Counted from the first letter of the stretch, positions 1 to 8,304 are shown. The stretch: 13,156 bases of DNA from Rhodospirillaceae bacterium (GCA_013349735.1 DUZC01000034.1:1-13156); one strand, 5' to 3'. Notes: a model not told the origin generated them from the letters alone. Program-made: numbers and translations.

Positions 1-3000
1 AGACCGCGGAATTGATGGCTGGCCACGACCAAGGTGGCCAGATCCAATTTACCGGCCGCTTTTAATTCTCCCAAAAGTTGGTCGGCGCGTTCGACAGCGC
101 CACGGCGCTGCTCGATCCAGGCGGCCATGGCCTCATCAGCGGCCAAATGTCCGGCCGAGCCGGCAACCGAGGCGGTCAGATCGGCTTGGCGCGCATAGAG
201 ATCGTCAATGACAGCATCGACCGCCAGTTTCTGCCAGTGACTGCCCCCAGGAAGCCGTTCGGCAGCGGCGCGCAACCAACCCATGCCAAAACGGGCCGTG
301 ACCAGGAAATAAAGACGGCCGACCAGGTCAACCGGCTGATTGACCCGCCCGGCGATGCGGGAGATATCGTTGGCCGAGGCAAGAACGATCAAGCTGGCCA
401 CCCGCTCGGCTAACGCTTGCGGAACCCCGGCGGCACGATAGTCTTCGGCCTTGGCCGTCAAAGCGGCCATGCTGGCGGTTGGCAGGATCTGCCCAAGCTG
501 CTTTTGCAACATGACGATGCCTGGCTCTAATTCGGTACGCAGCCGGCCAATATCCAAGGGGCGCTGGGCGTGGGACAGCACCCACCCGATCCCGCGTTCA
601 ACCAAACGGTTTGATTCCAGGAGCATAGAAGTTTGCACGCTGGCCGGTACAAGCGTATCCAGAGCTTCGATTTCGGACCAGACTTCGCGGAGTCCGAAGC
701 CATCGCGGACGACCAAATAGGCTCGGGCGACATCAGCCGGGGCGGTGCCGGTTCGTTCCGTGATCCGGGCAATGAAACTGCCGCCGATGCGGTTGACCAT
801 GCTATTTGTGGCGGAGGTCGCGATAATTTCACGCTTCAGACGGTGGCGTTGCATGCGGCTGCGCCAGGGTTCCCCCTGGAGCTGGCTGGGGAAATAACGC
901 AGCAAATCTTCCAACAACAACGGATCGTCGGGTAAATCAGAGTCCAGAATGGCGTCATAGAGCCAAAGCTTGGCGTATGACAGCAGAACCGCGGATTCCG
1001 GCCGGGTTAGACCGATATTGGCATGGGCGCGCCGGGCAAGTTCGTCGTCGGCAGGCAGGAACTCCACAGAGCGGTCCAGCCGTCCGGCCCGCTCTAAAAG
1101 ACGCATAAAACGTTCCTGCTGGTCGAGCAACTCCGTCGCTTGGGCCTCGAAAACGGAAATGGCCTGGGTTTGCAAATAATTGTCGCGCAACACCAGCTTA
1201 CCAACCTCCTCCGTCATTCCCACCAACAGAAGGTTGCGTTGCTTGACCGTCAGATCCCCGTCGGCGAGCGCAGCATCGACCAGAATCTTAATATTGACCT
1301 CGTGATCGGAACAGTCGACGCCAGCCGAATTGTCAATGGCATCGGTGTTCAGACGCACGCCGGCCAGAGCGGCTTCGATGCGGCCCCGCTGGGTAAATCC
1401 AAGATTTGCCCCTTCTCCGACCACTTTGCAGCGAAGCTGGCCGCCATCGACCCTAAGGCCCTCATTGGCGCGGTCGCCGACTTCGGCATTGCTTTCACTG
1501 GACGCCTTTACATAGGTACCGATACCGCCAAACCAGAGCAAATCAACGGGTTGCGTCAACAAGATTCGAATGAGCTCCGTCGGCGCAAGCGATTCCATTT
1601 CGATTTCAAAACGTTCACGAATTTCTGGACTTAAATGAATTTGCTTGGCTTCGCGCGGAAAAATCCCGCCGCCTTTGGAAAGTAATTTCGCATCATAGTC
1701 CGCCCAACTGGAACGAGGCAGGGCAAACAAGCGCTGGCGTTCGGCCAATGCCGCCGTGGGTTCGGGGTCGGGATCGACGAAAATATGACGGTGATCGAAG
1801 GCGGCTAAGAGACGGATATGGGGGGAACGCAGCATGCCGTTGCCGAACACATCGCCCGACATATCGCCAACGCCGATCACGGTGAAATCTTGGCTTTGGG
1901 TATCCCGGCCCATTTCGCGGAAATGGCGCTTTACCGATTCCCAGGCCCCTTTTGCCGTAATGCCCATGGCTTTATGGTCATAGCCTTGACTGCCACCGGA
2001 CGCAAAGCCATCACCGACCCAGAAGCCATATTCAGCGGAAACGCTGTTGGCGATATCGGAAAATGTCGCCGTTCCCTTATCGGCGGCCACCACCAAATAG
2101 GGATCATCATCATCGCGGCGAACCACCAGAGGCGGGGCAGCCACTTTGCCGCCGGCCAGATTATCGGTGAGGTCCAAAAGGCCCCGCATCAGCGTCTTGT
2201 AACAGGCAATGCCTTCTTCCATGAAGGCTTCACGCCCACCTGTCTTGGGGGGCTGTTTGACGACGAACCCGCCTTTGGACCCCACGGGGACGATCACCGC
2301 ATTTTTGACCATCTGGGCTTTCATCAAGCCAAGAATTTCAGTGCGAAAATCTTCGGGTCGATCCGACCAGCGGATTCCACCGCGGGCCACTTTGCCGCCC
2401 CGCAGATGAATGCCCTCCATTCTGGGACTATAGACAAAAATCTCCACCATAGGTCGGGGCAAGGGCAAGCCGTCCACCCGTTTGGAATCCAATTTCAGGG
2501 AAAGATAGCGCTTCGGTTCGCCGTCACCGGTGCGCTGAAAATAATTGGTGCGCAAGGTGGCATCGATCAGGTTAAGAAAGCGTCGCAAAATACGATCTTC
2601 ATCGGCACTGACCACCGCCTCCAGCGCCTTGTCGATGGCCACCGAGATATCAGTTCCGGCACTGGGGCCGGCGGGATCAAAGCGTGCTTCAAAAAGCCGG
2701 ACCAAAAGGGCGGCAACATGCGGATTGCCGGCGACGCTGCGTTCCACATAGGTCTGGCTGAAGGTGGATCCGGCCTGACGCAGATATTTGGCATAGGCGC
2801 GCAGGACCATCACTTGACGCCATTTTAGGCCACCATTGATAATCAGGCGATTAAACCCGTCGTCCTCGGCTTCGTTCTGCCAAAGAGCCCGAAAAGCATC
2901 CTCAAAGGATGTGCGGATCGCTTCGACGCTGATGGAAGATCCATCGACATTGGTCATGATGAAATCATGAATCCAGAGGGCACTTCCGTCCGCTGCCGAC

Positions 3001-4796
3001 AATTGGTGCGGAACCTCGGAAATCACCCGAAAGCCCATATGTTCAAATAATGGCAGGACATCGGACAGCGCGACCGGCTGCAGGGCGCGATAGACCTTAA
3101 AGCGGATTTCATTTTCAGGGGACTCTAAGGGACGGTAAAGATGCAAGCCAAGTCCGTCACGGGCCGCTTCGATATGCTCAACATCAAACAAAGCCGAGCG
3201 CGGTGACGTCGTTTCGCGATAAGCGGCGGGAAAACTGCGGCCCCAGCGACGATAGAGGGTCAAACCCTGATCTTCACCATGCGCGTCAATCAAGGCTTCC
3301 TGCAGACGATCATTCCAGGATCGGGCGGCATCGGCGAGCCGTGACTCGAGAGCGCCCAGGTCCACCTCGGGAATTTGCCGCGGGTCGGTTCGTACCAGGC
3401 AGTGCAGGCGTGCTAGCGGGCTGTCGCCCAGCTGGGTATACCAATTGCCGATCCGGCCCTGGCAAACCTCTTGTAAAATATCCTGGATCTCTTGCCGCAG
3501 ACGCGTGTCGTAGCGATCACGGGGCACAAATACCAGGGCCGAAAAAAAGCGGTTGAACTCCTCCTTGCGCAAAAACACGGCGACTCTTTGACGTTCCTGC
3601 AAGCGCAAAATTCCCAGCGCCGTTTCAAAAAGCGCGTCTTTGCTGGTTTGCAACAGCTCGTCACGGGGATAGTTTTCCAAGATGGCCAGCAAGGCCTTGC
3701 CATCATGGCTATTGGCAGCAAACCCGGCGCGTTCCAGGATCTGGTGTACCTTACGCCGCAGCATCGGGATCATGAGCGGTGACAAGGTATAGGCCGAGTG
3801 GGTAAACAACCCAATGACGGCATGCATCCCAATCACCTTGCCGCTTTGGTCAAAACGTTTGATGCCGACAATATCCAGGCCAGTCCGGCGATGGACGGTC
3901 GACAAGCGATCCGCCTTGACCAGCATCAACAGATAGGGACGCGAGAGAAAAACCTGCAGCTCTGGGGGCATCGGACCATGTTCGGTGTCAAAGAGCGGCC
4001 GCGATGTCTGGCGCATCAGACCTAAACTGCTGCTTTCATCAAGCGTGATGGCGCTCTCTTTCTTGCTTTTTGGCCCGGTTTCCTCGAAGCGGAACAGGCC
4101 ATAGCCAAGTAAAGTGAAATTGTCGTCATGAATCCATTGCAAGAAGGCACGCGTTTCCGCGCGCTCTTCGGGGTCACCCTTTTCGGGCAAGCTGTCGATT
4201 TCAGCGATGACAGCTTCCACCTTCTGGCGCACCGGTTTCCAGTCGTTTACCGCCAACCGCACATCGGTCAAGACGCCAATAATTTCATCCACCAGGGCCC
4301 CGATATTTGGGCCAGCGGGCTGGCGGTCGATCTCGATATGCATAAAGCTTTCGTTCGGTCCGCCCTCGTCAAGATCCACGCGGTTGCCCGCCTCATCGCG
4401 GGTTACCCGCAAAACCGGGTGAACCAGCAGATGAATGGTAATGTCGCGCGCCTGCAGCAGTGCCGACACCGAATCTACCAGGAACGGTGAATCATCGAAA
4501 ACCACTTCGATGACACTGTGCGGGCAATCCCACCCATGTTCATCGGCGCGCGGTTGATAAAGCCGGACCTTGGGCTGGCCAGGGGTGCGTTGGCGGGAAA
4601 AAGCAAACAAAGCCATTCCCGCGCCATAAAGCGTTTCCGCGTCGCTATGCGCCATGTCCTCGGGGGCGACATTGATATAATAGCGCCTTAGCAGGCGCTC
4701 GGCTGACTGAGCGGGGCCACTATCCAAACGCTGGCGGGCAAAACCCACCACCTTTTCAACCAAATCAGCTTTTAATTGATCAATTCGTTGAGTCAC
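1..4796 (-). CDS. gdhB: NAD-dependent glutamate dehydrogenase, large (about 180 kDa) class, C-terminal end cut by window
   Basis: This enzyme catalyses NAD-linked oxidative deamination of glutamate to 2-oxoglutarate and ammonia in the cytoplasm, feeding glutamate carbon into the TCA cycle. One uninterrupted minus-strand frame gives 1,598 visible residues. The family is about 1,600 long, so only a few C-terminal residues are missing. An ACT-like N-terminal region (motif FDDSPFLVDSV) lies near residues 85-100. The catalytic core carries KNAVIVPVGSKGG (about 831-843), the dinucleotide-binding stretch GVGDMSGDVFGNGM (from about 975) and GEGAN (about 1127). I chose GTG at 4796 because AGGGGGG sits 7 bases upstream. 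An in-frame ATG at 4823 has no Shine-Dalgarno sequence but would add 9 residues. The gene is divergent from the small membrane protein gene at 4982. In Caulobacter the equivalent gene is called gdhZ. The family assignment is certain; the symbol is conventional. Confidence 0.96.
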   Translation of the reverse strand, partial: MTQRIDQLKADLVEKVVGFARQRLDSGPAQSAERLLRRYYINVAPEDMAHSDAETLYGAGMALFAFSRQRTPGQPKVRLYQPRADEHGWDCPHSVIEVVFDDSPFLVDSVSALLQARDITIHLLVHPVLRVTRDEAGNRVDLDEGGPNESFMHIEIDRQPAGPNIGALVDEIIGVLTDVRLAVNDWKPVRQKVEAVIAEIDSLPEKGDPEERAETRAFLQWIHDDNFTLLGYGLFRFEETGPKSKKESAITLDESSSLGLMRQTSRPLFDTEHGPMPPELQVFLSRPYLLMLVKADRLSTVHRRTGLDIVGIKRFDQSGKVIGMHAVIGLFTHSAYTLSPLMIPMLRRKVHQILERAGFAANSHDGKALLAILENYPRDELLQTSKDALFETALGILRLQERQRVAVFLRKEEFNRFFSALVFVPRDRYDTRLRQEIQDILQEVCQGRIGNWYTQLGDSPLARLHCLVRTDPRQIPEVDLGALESRLADAARSWNDRLQEALIDAHGEDQGLTLYRRWGRSFPAAYRETTSPRSALFDVEHIEAARDGLGLHLYRPLESPENEIRFKVYRALQPVALSDVLPLFEHMGFRVISEVPHQLSAADGSALWIHDFIMTNVDGSSISVEAIRTSFEDAFRALWQNEAEDDGFNRLIINGGLKWRQVMVLRAYAKYLRQAGSTFSQTYVERSVAGNPHVAALLVRLFEARFDPAGPSAGTDISVAIDKALEAVVSADEDRILRRFLNLIDATLRTNYFQRTGDGEPKRYLSLKLDSKRVDGLPLPRPMVEIFVYSPRMEGIHLRGGKVARGGIRWSDRPEDFRTEILGLMKAQMVKNAVIVPVGSKGGFVVKQPPKTGGREAFMEEGIACYKTLMRGLLDLTDNLAGGKVAAPPLVVRRDDDDPYLVVAADKGTATFSDIANSVSAEYGFWVGDGFASGGSQGYDHKAMGITAKGAWESVKRHFREMGRDTQSQDFTVIGVGDMSGDVFGNGMLRSPHIRLLAAFDHRHIFVDPDPEPTAALAERQRLFALPRSSWADYDAKLLSKGGGIFPREAKQIHLSPEIRERFEIEMESLAPTELIRILLTQPVDLLWFGGIGTYVKASSESNAEVGDRANEGLRVDGGQLRCKVVGEGANLGFTQRGRIEAALAGVRLNTDAIDNSAGVDCSDHEVNIKILVDAALADGDLTVKQRNLLLVGMTEEVGKLVLRDNYLQTQAISVFEAQATELLDQQERFMRLLERAGRLDRSVEFLPADDELARRAHANIGLTRPESAVLLSYAKLWLYDAILDSDLPDDPLLLEDLLRYFPSQLQGEPWRSRMQRHRLKREIIATSATNSMVNRIGGSFIARITERTGTAPADVARAYLVVRDGFGLREVWSEIEALDTLVPASVQTSMLLESNRLVERGIGWVLSHAQRPLDIGRLRTELEPGIVMLQKQLGQILPTASMAALTAKAEDYRAAGVPQALAERVASLIVLASANDISRIAGRVNQPVDLVGRLYFLVTARFGMGWLRAAAERLPGGSHWQKLAVDAVIDDLYARQADLTASVAGSAGHLAADEAMAAWIEQRRGAVERADQLLGELKAAGKLDLATLVVASHQFRG

Positions 4797-4840
4797 GGCT
4801 ATTCCCCCCTTATTGCCGTTCATTGCTAATAAGCGTAGAG

Positions 4841-4863
4841 AGCCTTGGCCGATTTACAAGGCT
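4841..4863. promoter_or_regulatory. 7-bp inverted repeat upstream of the glutamate dehydrogenase gene
   Basis: AGCCTTG and CAAGGCT are perfect inverted repeats separated by 9 bases. They end about 45 bp upstream of the gdh GTG start. The repeat could be an operator or a small hairpin in the mRNA leader. The rest of the 185-bp intergenic region (4797-4981) is AT-rich, and I could not identify a convincing -35/-10 pair for either flanking gene. Chance occurrence is possible. Confidence 0.3.
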
Positions 4864-4981
4864 TAACCCAGAATAAAGTGTGACCGACAATTTTCTCTGG
4901 ACATGAATTGTTTTAGATTATCATCGGTTGCTTCGCTTTTTGCGGAATTCCATCGGGGCGCCTATCCGCGGGAGGATCATC

Positions 4982-5338
4982 ATGTCCGGGCCATCAGAGT
5001 CCAACGGTCTCGCCGAGCTTCTGGCGCGCCTACCCCCTTCTTTTTTTGATGAATTGGCGCCGGAACAACGGGCTCAGCTTTGGGAAGCCGGCCATGCGGT
5101 AACCTGGAAGCGCCATCCCATCAATATTCGTTTCAGCCTGCCCTGGTTTCACCGCAATTTGTTTCTTACGGTCGTGGGCGGAAGCGAACGCCGCTCGTCC
5201 GAGCGGCGTGCTGTCGAGGGACGGTTGCACCGCTTGCCGACCTTAGGCAATGTCTTCTTTTTTGCCGGGGTGCTGGCCTGTTTCTATTTTTTGGCCATGG
5301 GCAGTCTGATCCTTTTGCGCTCGTTCATTGAATTTTGA
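4982..5338 (+). CDS. Uncharacterised small protein with one C-terminal membrane helix
   Basis: This is a 118-residue protein that I do not recognise. The start is ATG 4982, with GGAGG at 4971-4975, six bases upstream. The frame is open further upstream (to 4928), but nothing supports an earlier start. Residues 1-45 look soluble and acidic to neutral. Residues 49-65 form a conserved-looking stretch (INIRFSLPWFHRN). Residues 66-86 are strongly basic (SERRSSERR), and 90-112 are a clear hydrophobic helix (VFFFAGVLACFYFLAMG). The basic stretch just before the helix predicts a cytoplasmic N-terminus with the tail anchored in the inner membrane. The gene diverges from gdh and runs convergently into the gene ending at 5356, with only 17 bp between them and no terminator hairpin visible. 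The coding call rests on the Shine-Dalgarno sequence and coherent protein features. Confidence 0.75.
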   Translation: MSGPSESNGLAELLARLPPSFFDELAPEQRAQLWEAGHAVTWKRHPINIRFSLPWFHRNLFLTVVGGSERRSSERRAVEGRLHRLPTLGNVFFFAGVLACFYFLAMGSLILLRSFIEF

Positions 5339-5355
5339 CGGCGTAACCAAAGGAT

Positions 5356-5859
5356 TTATTTCAAGACCAGCGTCTTGATAATCACATCTTCGATTTTGGC
5401 CTTAGCGACTCTTTCAACGGTTTCTTTGACGACCGCTTTGGCGACGTCGATGCCTTTCTTTGAGTCCTTGAAGGCCTCCCAATTATAAGCAGCAAGGTTT
5501 TCATTCAAAGCGGCCATGATTTGCTTTTTGGCACTACGGGCCAGCGCCAACTGAACCTCATCAGCGGGTTCAAGCCAGGCCTCCAATTCAAGCGAGCGGG
5601 CGATTCCGGTGGCGTTCTCTTCTATGACCAAATGGATTTTTGACAAAGCGAGATAGGTACCGGGAACTTTGGCTTGGATCTCATTCTTCGCCGTGGGTTC
5701 TTCCCCCTTTTTTCCCTTGGCCGGCTTTTTGGCTTCCCCATGCCCCTCTTTGGGCGGCTCAGAGGACTTATGCTCTTCTTCGGCCCAAGCCGATGGAACC
5801 AGAGCGATCATAAAGGCGGCAGCCGCCGCCAGGACCAAGCGTTTGCTCATTGCGACCAT
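5356..5859 (-). CDS. Exported FliL-like protein, paralogue of the divergent neighbour
   Basis: This 167-residue protein has an N-terminal signal sequence (about residues 5-26, cleavage likely after SAWA). A low-complexity Lys/Glu/Pro linker follows (27-60), then a folded domain (about 66-167). The domain has a beta-strand-like SLELEAWLEPADE (89-101), a helical middle and the ending IEDVIIKTLVLK. This strand, long helix and terminal strand order resembles the periplasmic domain of FliL, whose usual ending is similar to DVLFTEFLVQ. The similarity is by eye and distant. The domain aligns with residues 55-145 of the protein encoded at 5981, so the two are paralogues. A second ATG at 5850 (MSKRL) could be the true start, since neither has a clear Shine-Dalgarno sequence. 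The product is probably periplasmic or membrane-tethered. No flagellar or motility gene is nearby, so the role is unknown. Confidence 0.82.
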   Translation of the reverse strand: MVAMSKRLVLAAAAAFMIALVPSAWAEEEHKSSEPPKEGHGEAKKPAKGKKGEEPTAKNEIQAKVPGTYLALSKIHLVIEENATGIARSLELEAWLEPADEVQLALARSAKKQIMAALNENLAAYNWEAFKDSKKGIDVAKAVVKETVERVAKAKIEDVIIKTLVLK

Positions 5860-5907
5860 TCGTTCGTTGGTTAAACTTAAATTAATAAATAGCCAAGTTT
5901 GTCACAG

Positions 5908-5936
5908 TTGTCTGCTCTAAAACAAAACTCTATAGT
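5908..5936 (+). promoter_or_regulatory. Sigma-70-type promoter for the exported protein gene at 5981
   Basis: TTGTCT at 5908-5913 (4 of 6 matches to TTGACA) is followed after exactly 17 bases by TATAGT at 5931-5936 (5 of 6 to TATAAT). A transcript starting near 5943 would have a leader of about 38 nt before the ATG at 5981. The surrounding 100 bp are AT-rich, as expected for a divergent promoter region. This is a sequence match only. Confidence 0.55.
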
Positions 5937-5940
5937 TTTG
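5923..5940. promoter_or_regulatory. 18-bp palindrome overlapping the -10 box
   Basis: CAAAACT and AGTTTTG are perfect 7-base inverted repeats around a CTAT centre. The palindrome covers the TATAGT -10 element and lies between the two divergent FliL-like genes. A dimeric repressor bound here would block the plus-strand promoter and might also affect the minus-strand gene. No regulator gene is present next to it. Confidence 0.4.
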
Positions 5941-5980
5941 AAAATATTTACGAGTTTTCTCTGAGGCGGATTTCCCAAAA

Positions 5981-6418
5981 ATGGCGGTAAAGTCGTTACT
6001 CGGTCGATTTTTAACGGCTGGTTTGGCGGTGGGGATCTGTCTTTCGAGCCCGGTAACCGCCCGGGAAATTCATCTCGGCGGGCAGACGGCCGACCCCAAA
6101 ATCCTGAAGCAGCCCAACACGGTCGTTTTGCCGCCTATTGTGCTGGCTCTGCCGCGCGACGACGGGGGCTGGCATCATATCCGCATTGATGCCTGGTTGA
6201 CTCCATCCGACGAAAAGACTACGGCGGCGCTGGAAGGCATTCGTACCACCATCGTCAAAAATGCCAGTCAGGATTTGCCGGAAGCAAAATTTGAAGATTT
6301 GCGCTCAGCCCGTCTGGGAATGAAACTGGCCAAACAAATTATTCATGATGCGGCAGAAGAAGGGCTGGGTCGCCCCTGGACCGGCGAGGTAATGATTAAG
6401 ACGATGCTGGCTTATTAG
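5981..6418 (+). CDS. Exported FliL-like protein, paralogue of the divergent neighbour
   Basis: This 145-residue protein has a signal peptide (basic start, hydrophobic 8-22, likely cleavage after SPVTA at about 28). A short spacer leads to a domain (about 50-145) matching the protein at 5356-5859. Shared features are IDAWLTPSDE (69-78), a helical segment with a conserved GMKLAK (113-118), and the ending EVMIKTMLAY (136-145). The distance from AWL to IKT is almost the same in both (about 66-67 residues). It lacks the Lys/Glu-rich linker of its partner. A GAGGCGGA sequence ends 10 bases before the ATG, and a promoter match lies at 5908-5936. The stop codon at 6416-6418 abuts the stop codon of the convergent arfB gene with no bases between. 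Resemblance to FliL is tentative; the function is unknown. Confidence 0.83.
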   Translation: MAVKSLLGRFLTAGLAVGICLSSPVTAREIHLGGQTADPKILKQPNTVVLPPIVLALPRDDGGWHHIRIDAWLTPSDEKTTAALEGIRTTIVKNASQDLPEAKFEDLRSARLGMKLAKQIIHDAAEEGLGRPWTGEVMIKTMLAY

Positions 6419-6838
6419 TCATTCCTTGTCGGGTCGTGATCTTAGGTTTTTAACGTCGGAACGATGGCTCTTCGCTTCCAGGCGGCGGCGCTTTGATCCC
6501 AGGCTGGGACGGGTCGCGCGTCGCGTGACCGGCAGGATAGCGGCTTCTTGGATCAGGGCAGTCAATCTGGCCAAGGCATCTTCCCGATTTCGTTCCTGGG
6601 TGCGGAAGCGCTGCGCCGCGATCACCAAAACGCCATCCTGAGTCAGACGTCGACCGGACAGACGTTCCAGACGCTCCTTGACGCTGTCAGGAAGCGAGGG
6701 TGACTTGCGGACGTCAAAGCGCAACTGAACGGCCGTCGCGGTTTTATTGACATTTTGTCCGCCCGGACCCGAGGCTCGGATAAAGGTCAACTCGATTTCG
6801 CTGTCATCCAGGGTGATGGAACGCGTGATCTGGATCAT
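6419..6838 (-). CDS. arfB: Ribosome rescue factor ArfB (peptidyl-tRNA hydrolase, GGQ protein)
   Basis: ArfB (YaeJ) hydrolyses peptidyl-tRNA on ribosomes stalled on mRNA without a stop codon, acting as a backup to trans-translation. At 139 residues this protein matches the usual length of about 140. The catalytic GGQ is at residues 26-28 within RASGPGGQNVNK, the signature of release-factor-like hydrolases. The C-terminal tail (about 105-139) is rich in Arg and Lys, as needed for insertion into the empty mRNA channel. There is no release-factor recognition domain, which separates it from RF1 and RF2. The ATG overlaps the stop codon of the upstream glycosyltransferase gene as ATGA (6838-6835) and has no clear Shine-Dalgarno sequence, so translation is probably coupled. 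It is the last gene of the minus-strand run. Confidence 0.95.
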   Translation of the reverse strand: MIQITRSITLDDSEIELTFIRASGPGGQNVNKTATAVQLRFDVRKSPSLPDSVKERLERLSGRRLTQDGVLVIAAQRFRTQERNREDALARLTALIQEAAILPVTRRATRPSLGSKRRRLEAKSHRSDVKNLRSRPDKE

Positions 6839-8304
6839 GGCGGGTGGAGCCGATAAAGCGCGAACAGGCGATTGCGGAAAACCGGATCAAGTCCGTCAGC
6901 CAAAGCCGGCATCAGCGTGGACAGCGGCTCATAAAAAGGTGTCTGCAACTCGATCAGCCAACTGGCCCGCCTTTCTTGGACGAAATGCCAGAATTGGTCT
7001 GGGCTGGGTTGCTTGGGCGCATTGGTCGCCTGTCTTTGTCCATGCAGCGCGATAATCGTCGGCTTCGCACACAGCACCACCGCGTCCCTGGGGACTATGG
7101 CATCGATTTTTTGGTATAGAGCGCGGGCTTCAGGGCCCGTTACCGAGATCGCCTCGGCGCTGCTTGCCTGGAGATATTGTGGCAGATAAGCAATCAGGAA
7201 AAGAGCTGTGCCAGCCAGCTGGGCGCGCCAAGGGGAACCGGGATTGCTGAGCAGCGCCCGAAAAAGCCCCAACAAGAGCAACGGTAAAAGCGGCAAGGCA
7301 TAGCGGGCCGGCTCTTCAGCAACCGGATAAAAAAGCAGGGCAGCGAGGTAAGTGCCGACAAATATTTCGGTCAGTCCAAGGCGGTTTCGGTGGCGCACTG
7401 CGATAGCCAAGAAAGCTAAAACAAGAAAACCGCCAATCGGGGCTGACGGCAGAATGGCCTGGTCACCCACCAGCAATGCGCCAAGGGCATCAAGATAAAT
7501 CAGGACGGCGTGGATCGGCGCCATCATCAGCCCGCTTAACGCGTGACCCTGAAAATATCCGGCATAGGTTGCAAGATCTGCGGGAAAAAAATGATTGATC
7601 ATTTCCACGAACAGACCGGCAAAAAGCAATTGAGCCGCAGCATAAAACGCTAAGGGCCGCGAGCGGATAAGGCACAGCAAGGCTTGTGCGGCAAAAAGGG
7701 TCACGCCGATCGCGCGGATTTCATAGGCCATGGCCATGGCCCCCGCCCCAACCAGCGTCCAGCCGCAGGCGGGAAGGCGAGCTAAGCGCGGCTGCCCAGG
7801 CCGGTCTAAACAAGAAAACGCAAACAATTGTAAGTAACAAAAAAATAAAAATGGAAGCTCAGAAAATACGATATCTTTAAAATAAAAAATATATGGATTA
7901 AAGCCAATTACTATAAGCAATGTCGCAACAGTATTATCATTAAGATGATTTTCAGCTATTTTTAATAAAACGATCAACGCGCCAATAAAAAACGCTACAA
8001 GCAGAAACTTTATTGCAAAATAGTTTACGCCGACAGCTCCCAATAAGGGAACGAGCAGTAAAGGCAGGCCTGGGGGATAGGCCGCAGGATGCAGGGCATT
8101 GGCGGGATTCACCTGGTAAAGGGTGGCGGCATAAGGGTGTCCGTTCAGGATGTTAAGGGCATTAAGAATGTAAAGCTCACCATCGCCGTCCCAGGGTTGG
8201 TCCGGCGCTATCGTTGCCAACAGCCAAAGACTGATCGGCAACAAGGCCAGCCAGCGTTTATGCTGCCACAGGGCCTTCAAGGCGGGAATATTAACACCGC
8301 TCAT
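6835..8304 (-). CDS. Polytopic membrane glycosyltransferase, GT-C / PMT (GT39-like) type
   Basis: This 489-residue inner-membrane protein has roughly ten or more hydrophobic helices and a soluble C-terminal part (about 395-489). Enzymes of this fold transfer sugars from polyprenyl-phosphate donors to lipid, glycan or protein acceptors. The first extracytoplasmic loop contains the acidic DGDGELY cluster, followed by YPPGLPLLL. Both are typical of this superfamily, where an Asp in loop 1 is catalytic. The acceptor cannot be told from sequence. I chose ATG 8304 (MSGVN); the frame is open to 8352, but that extension has no ribosome-binding site. The start overlaps the end of the DUF1289-DUF952 gene by 14 bp, and the stop overlaps the arfB start. 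Residues about 109-168 are encoded by an unusually AT-rich block (7801-7980), which suggests a mosaic gene. Confidence 0.87.
   Translation of the reverse strand: MSGVNIPALKALWQHKRWLALLPISLWLLATIAPDQPWDGDGELYILNALNILNGHPYAATLYQVNPANALHPAAYPPGLPLLLVPLLGAVGVNYFAIKFLLVAFFIGALIVLLKIAENHLNDNTVATLLIVIGFNPYIFYFKDIVFSELPFLFFCYLQLFAFSCLDRPGQPRLARLPACGWTLVGAGAMAMAYEIRAIGVTLFAAQALLCLIRSRPLAFYAAAQLLFAGLFVEMINHFFPADLATYAGYFQGHALSGLMMAPIHAVLIYLDALGALLVGDQAILPSAPIGGFLVLAFLAIAVRHRNRLGLTEIFVGTYLAALLFYPVAEEPARYALPLLPLLLLGLFRALLSNPGSPWRAQLAGTALFLIAYLPQYLQASSAEAISVTGPEARALYQKIDAIVPRDAVVLCAKPTIIALHGQRQATNAPKQPSPDQFWHFVQERRASWLIELQTPFYEPLSTLMPALADGLDPVFRNRLFALYRLHPP
7801..7980. other. AT-rich block inside the glycosyltransferase gene
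   Basis: I count 49 G+C in 180 bases (27%), against 46 of 60 (77%) in 7741-7800 and 35 of 60 (58%) in 8041-8100. The reading frame stays open across it, and it encodes transmembrane residues rich in Ile, Phe, Leu, Asn and Lys. The composition changes abruptly at the left edge and more gradually to the right. Recombination with a foreign allele, or a phase-like hypervariable segment, would explain it better than ordinary membrane-protein bias. Confidence 0.7.

Noticed and set aside
1818..2828. A 336-codon plus-strand open frame antisense to glutamate dehydrogenase
   Set aside because: It lies entirely within the conserved catalytic region of the minus-strand gene, its translation matches no domain, and its openness follows from the codon bias of the real gene.
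5339..5355. Terminator between the convergent genes ending at 5338 and 5356
   Set aside because: The 17-bp gap holds no hairpin with a T-tract on either strand.
6038..6052. Lipobox near Cys20 of the exported protein at 5981
   Set aside because: The residue before Cys is Ile, not Gly, Ala or Ser, so a standard lipoprotein signal is unlikely; a signal peptidase I site after SPVTA fits better.
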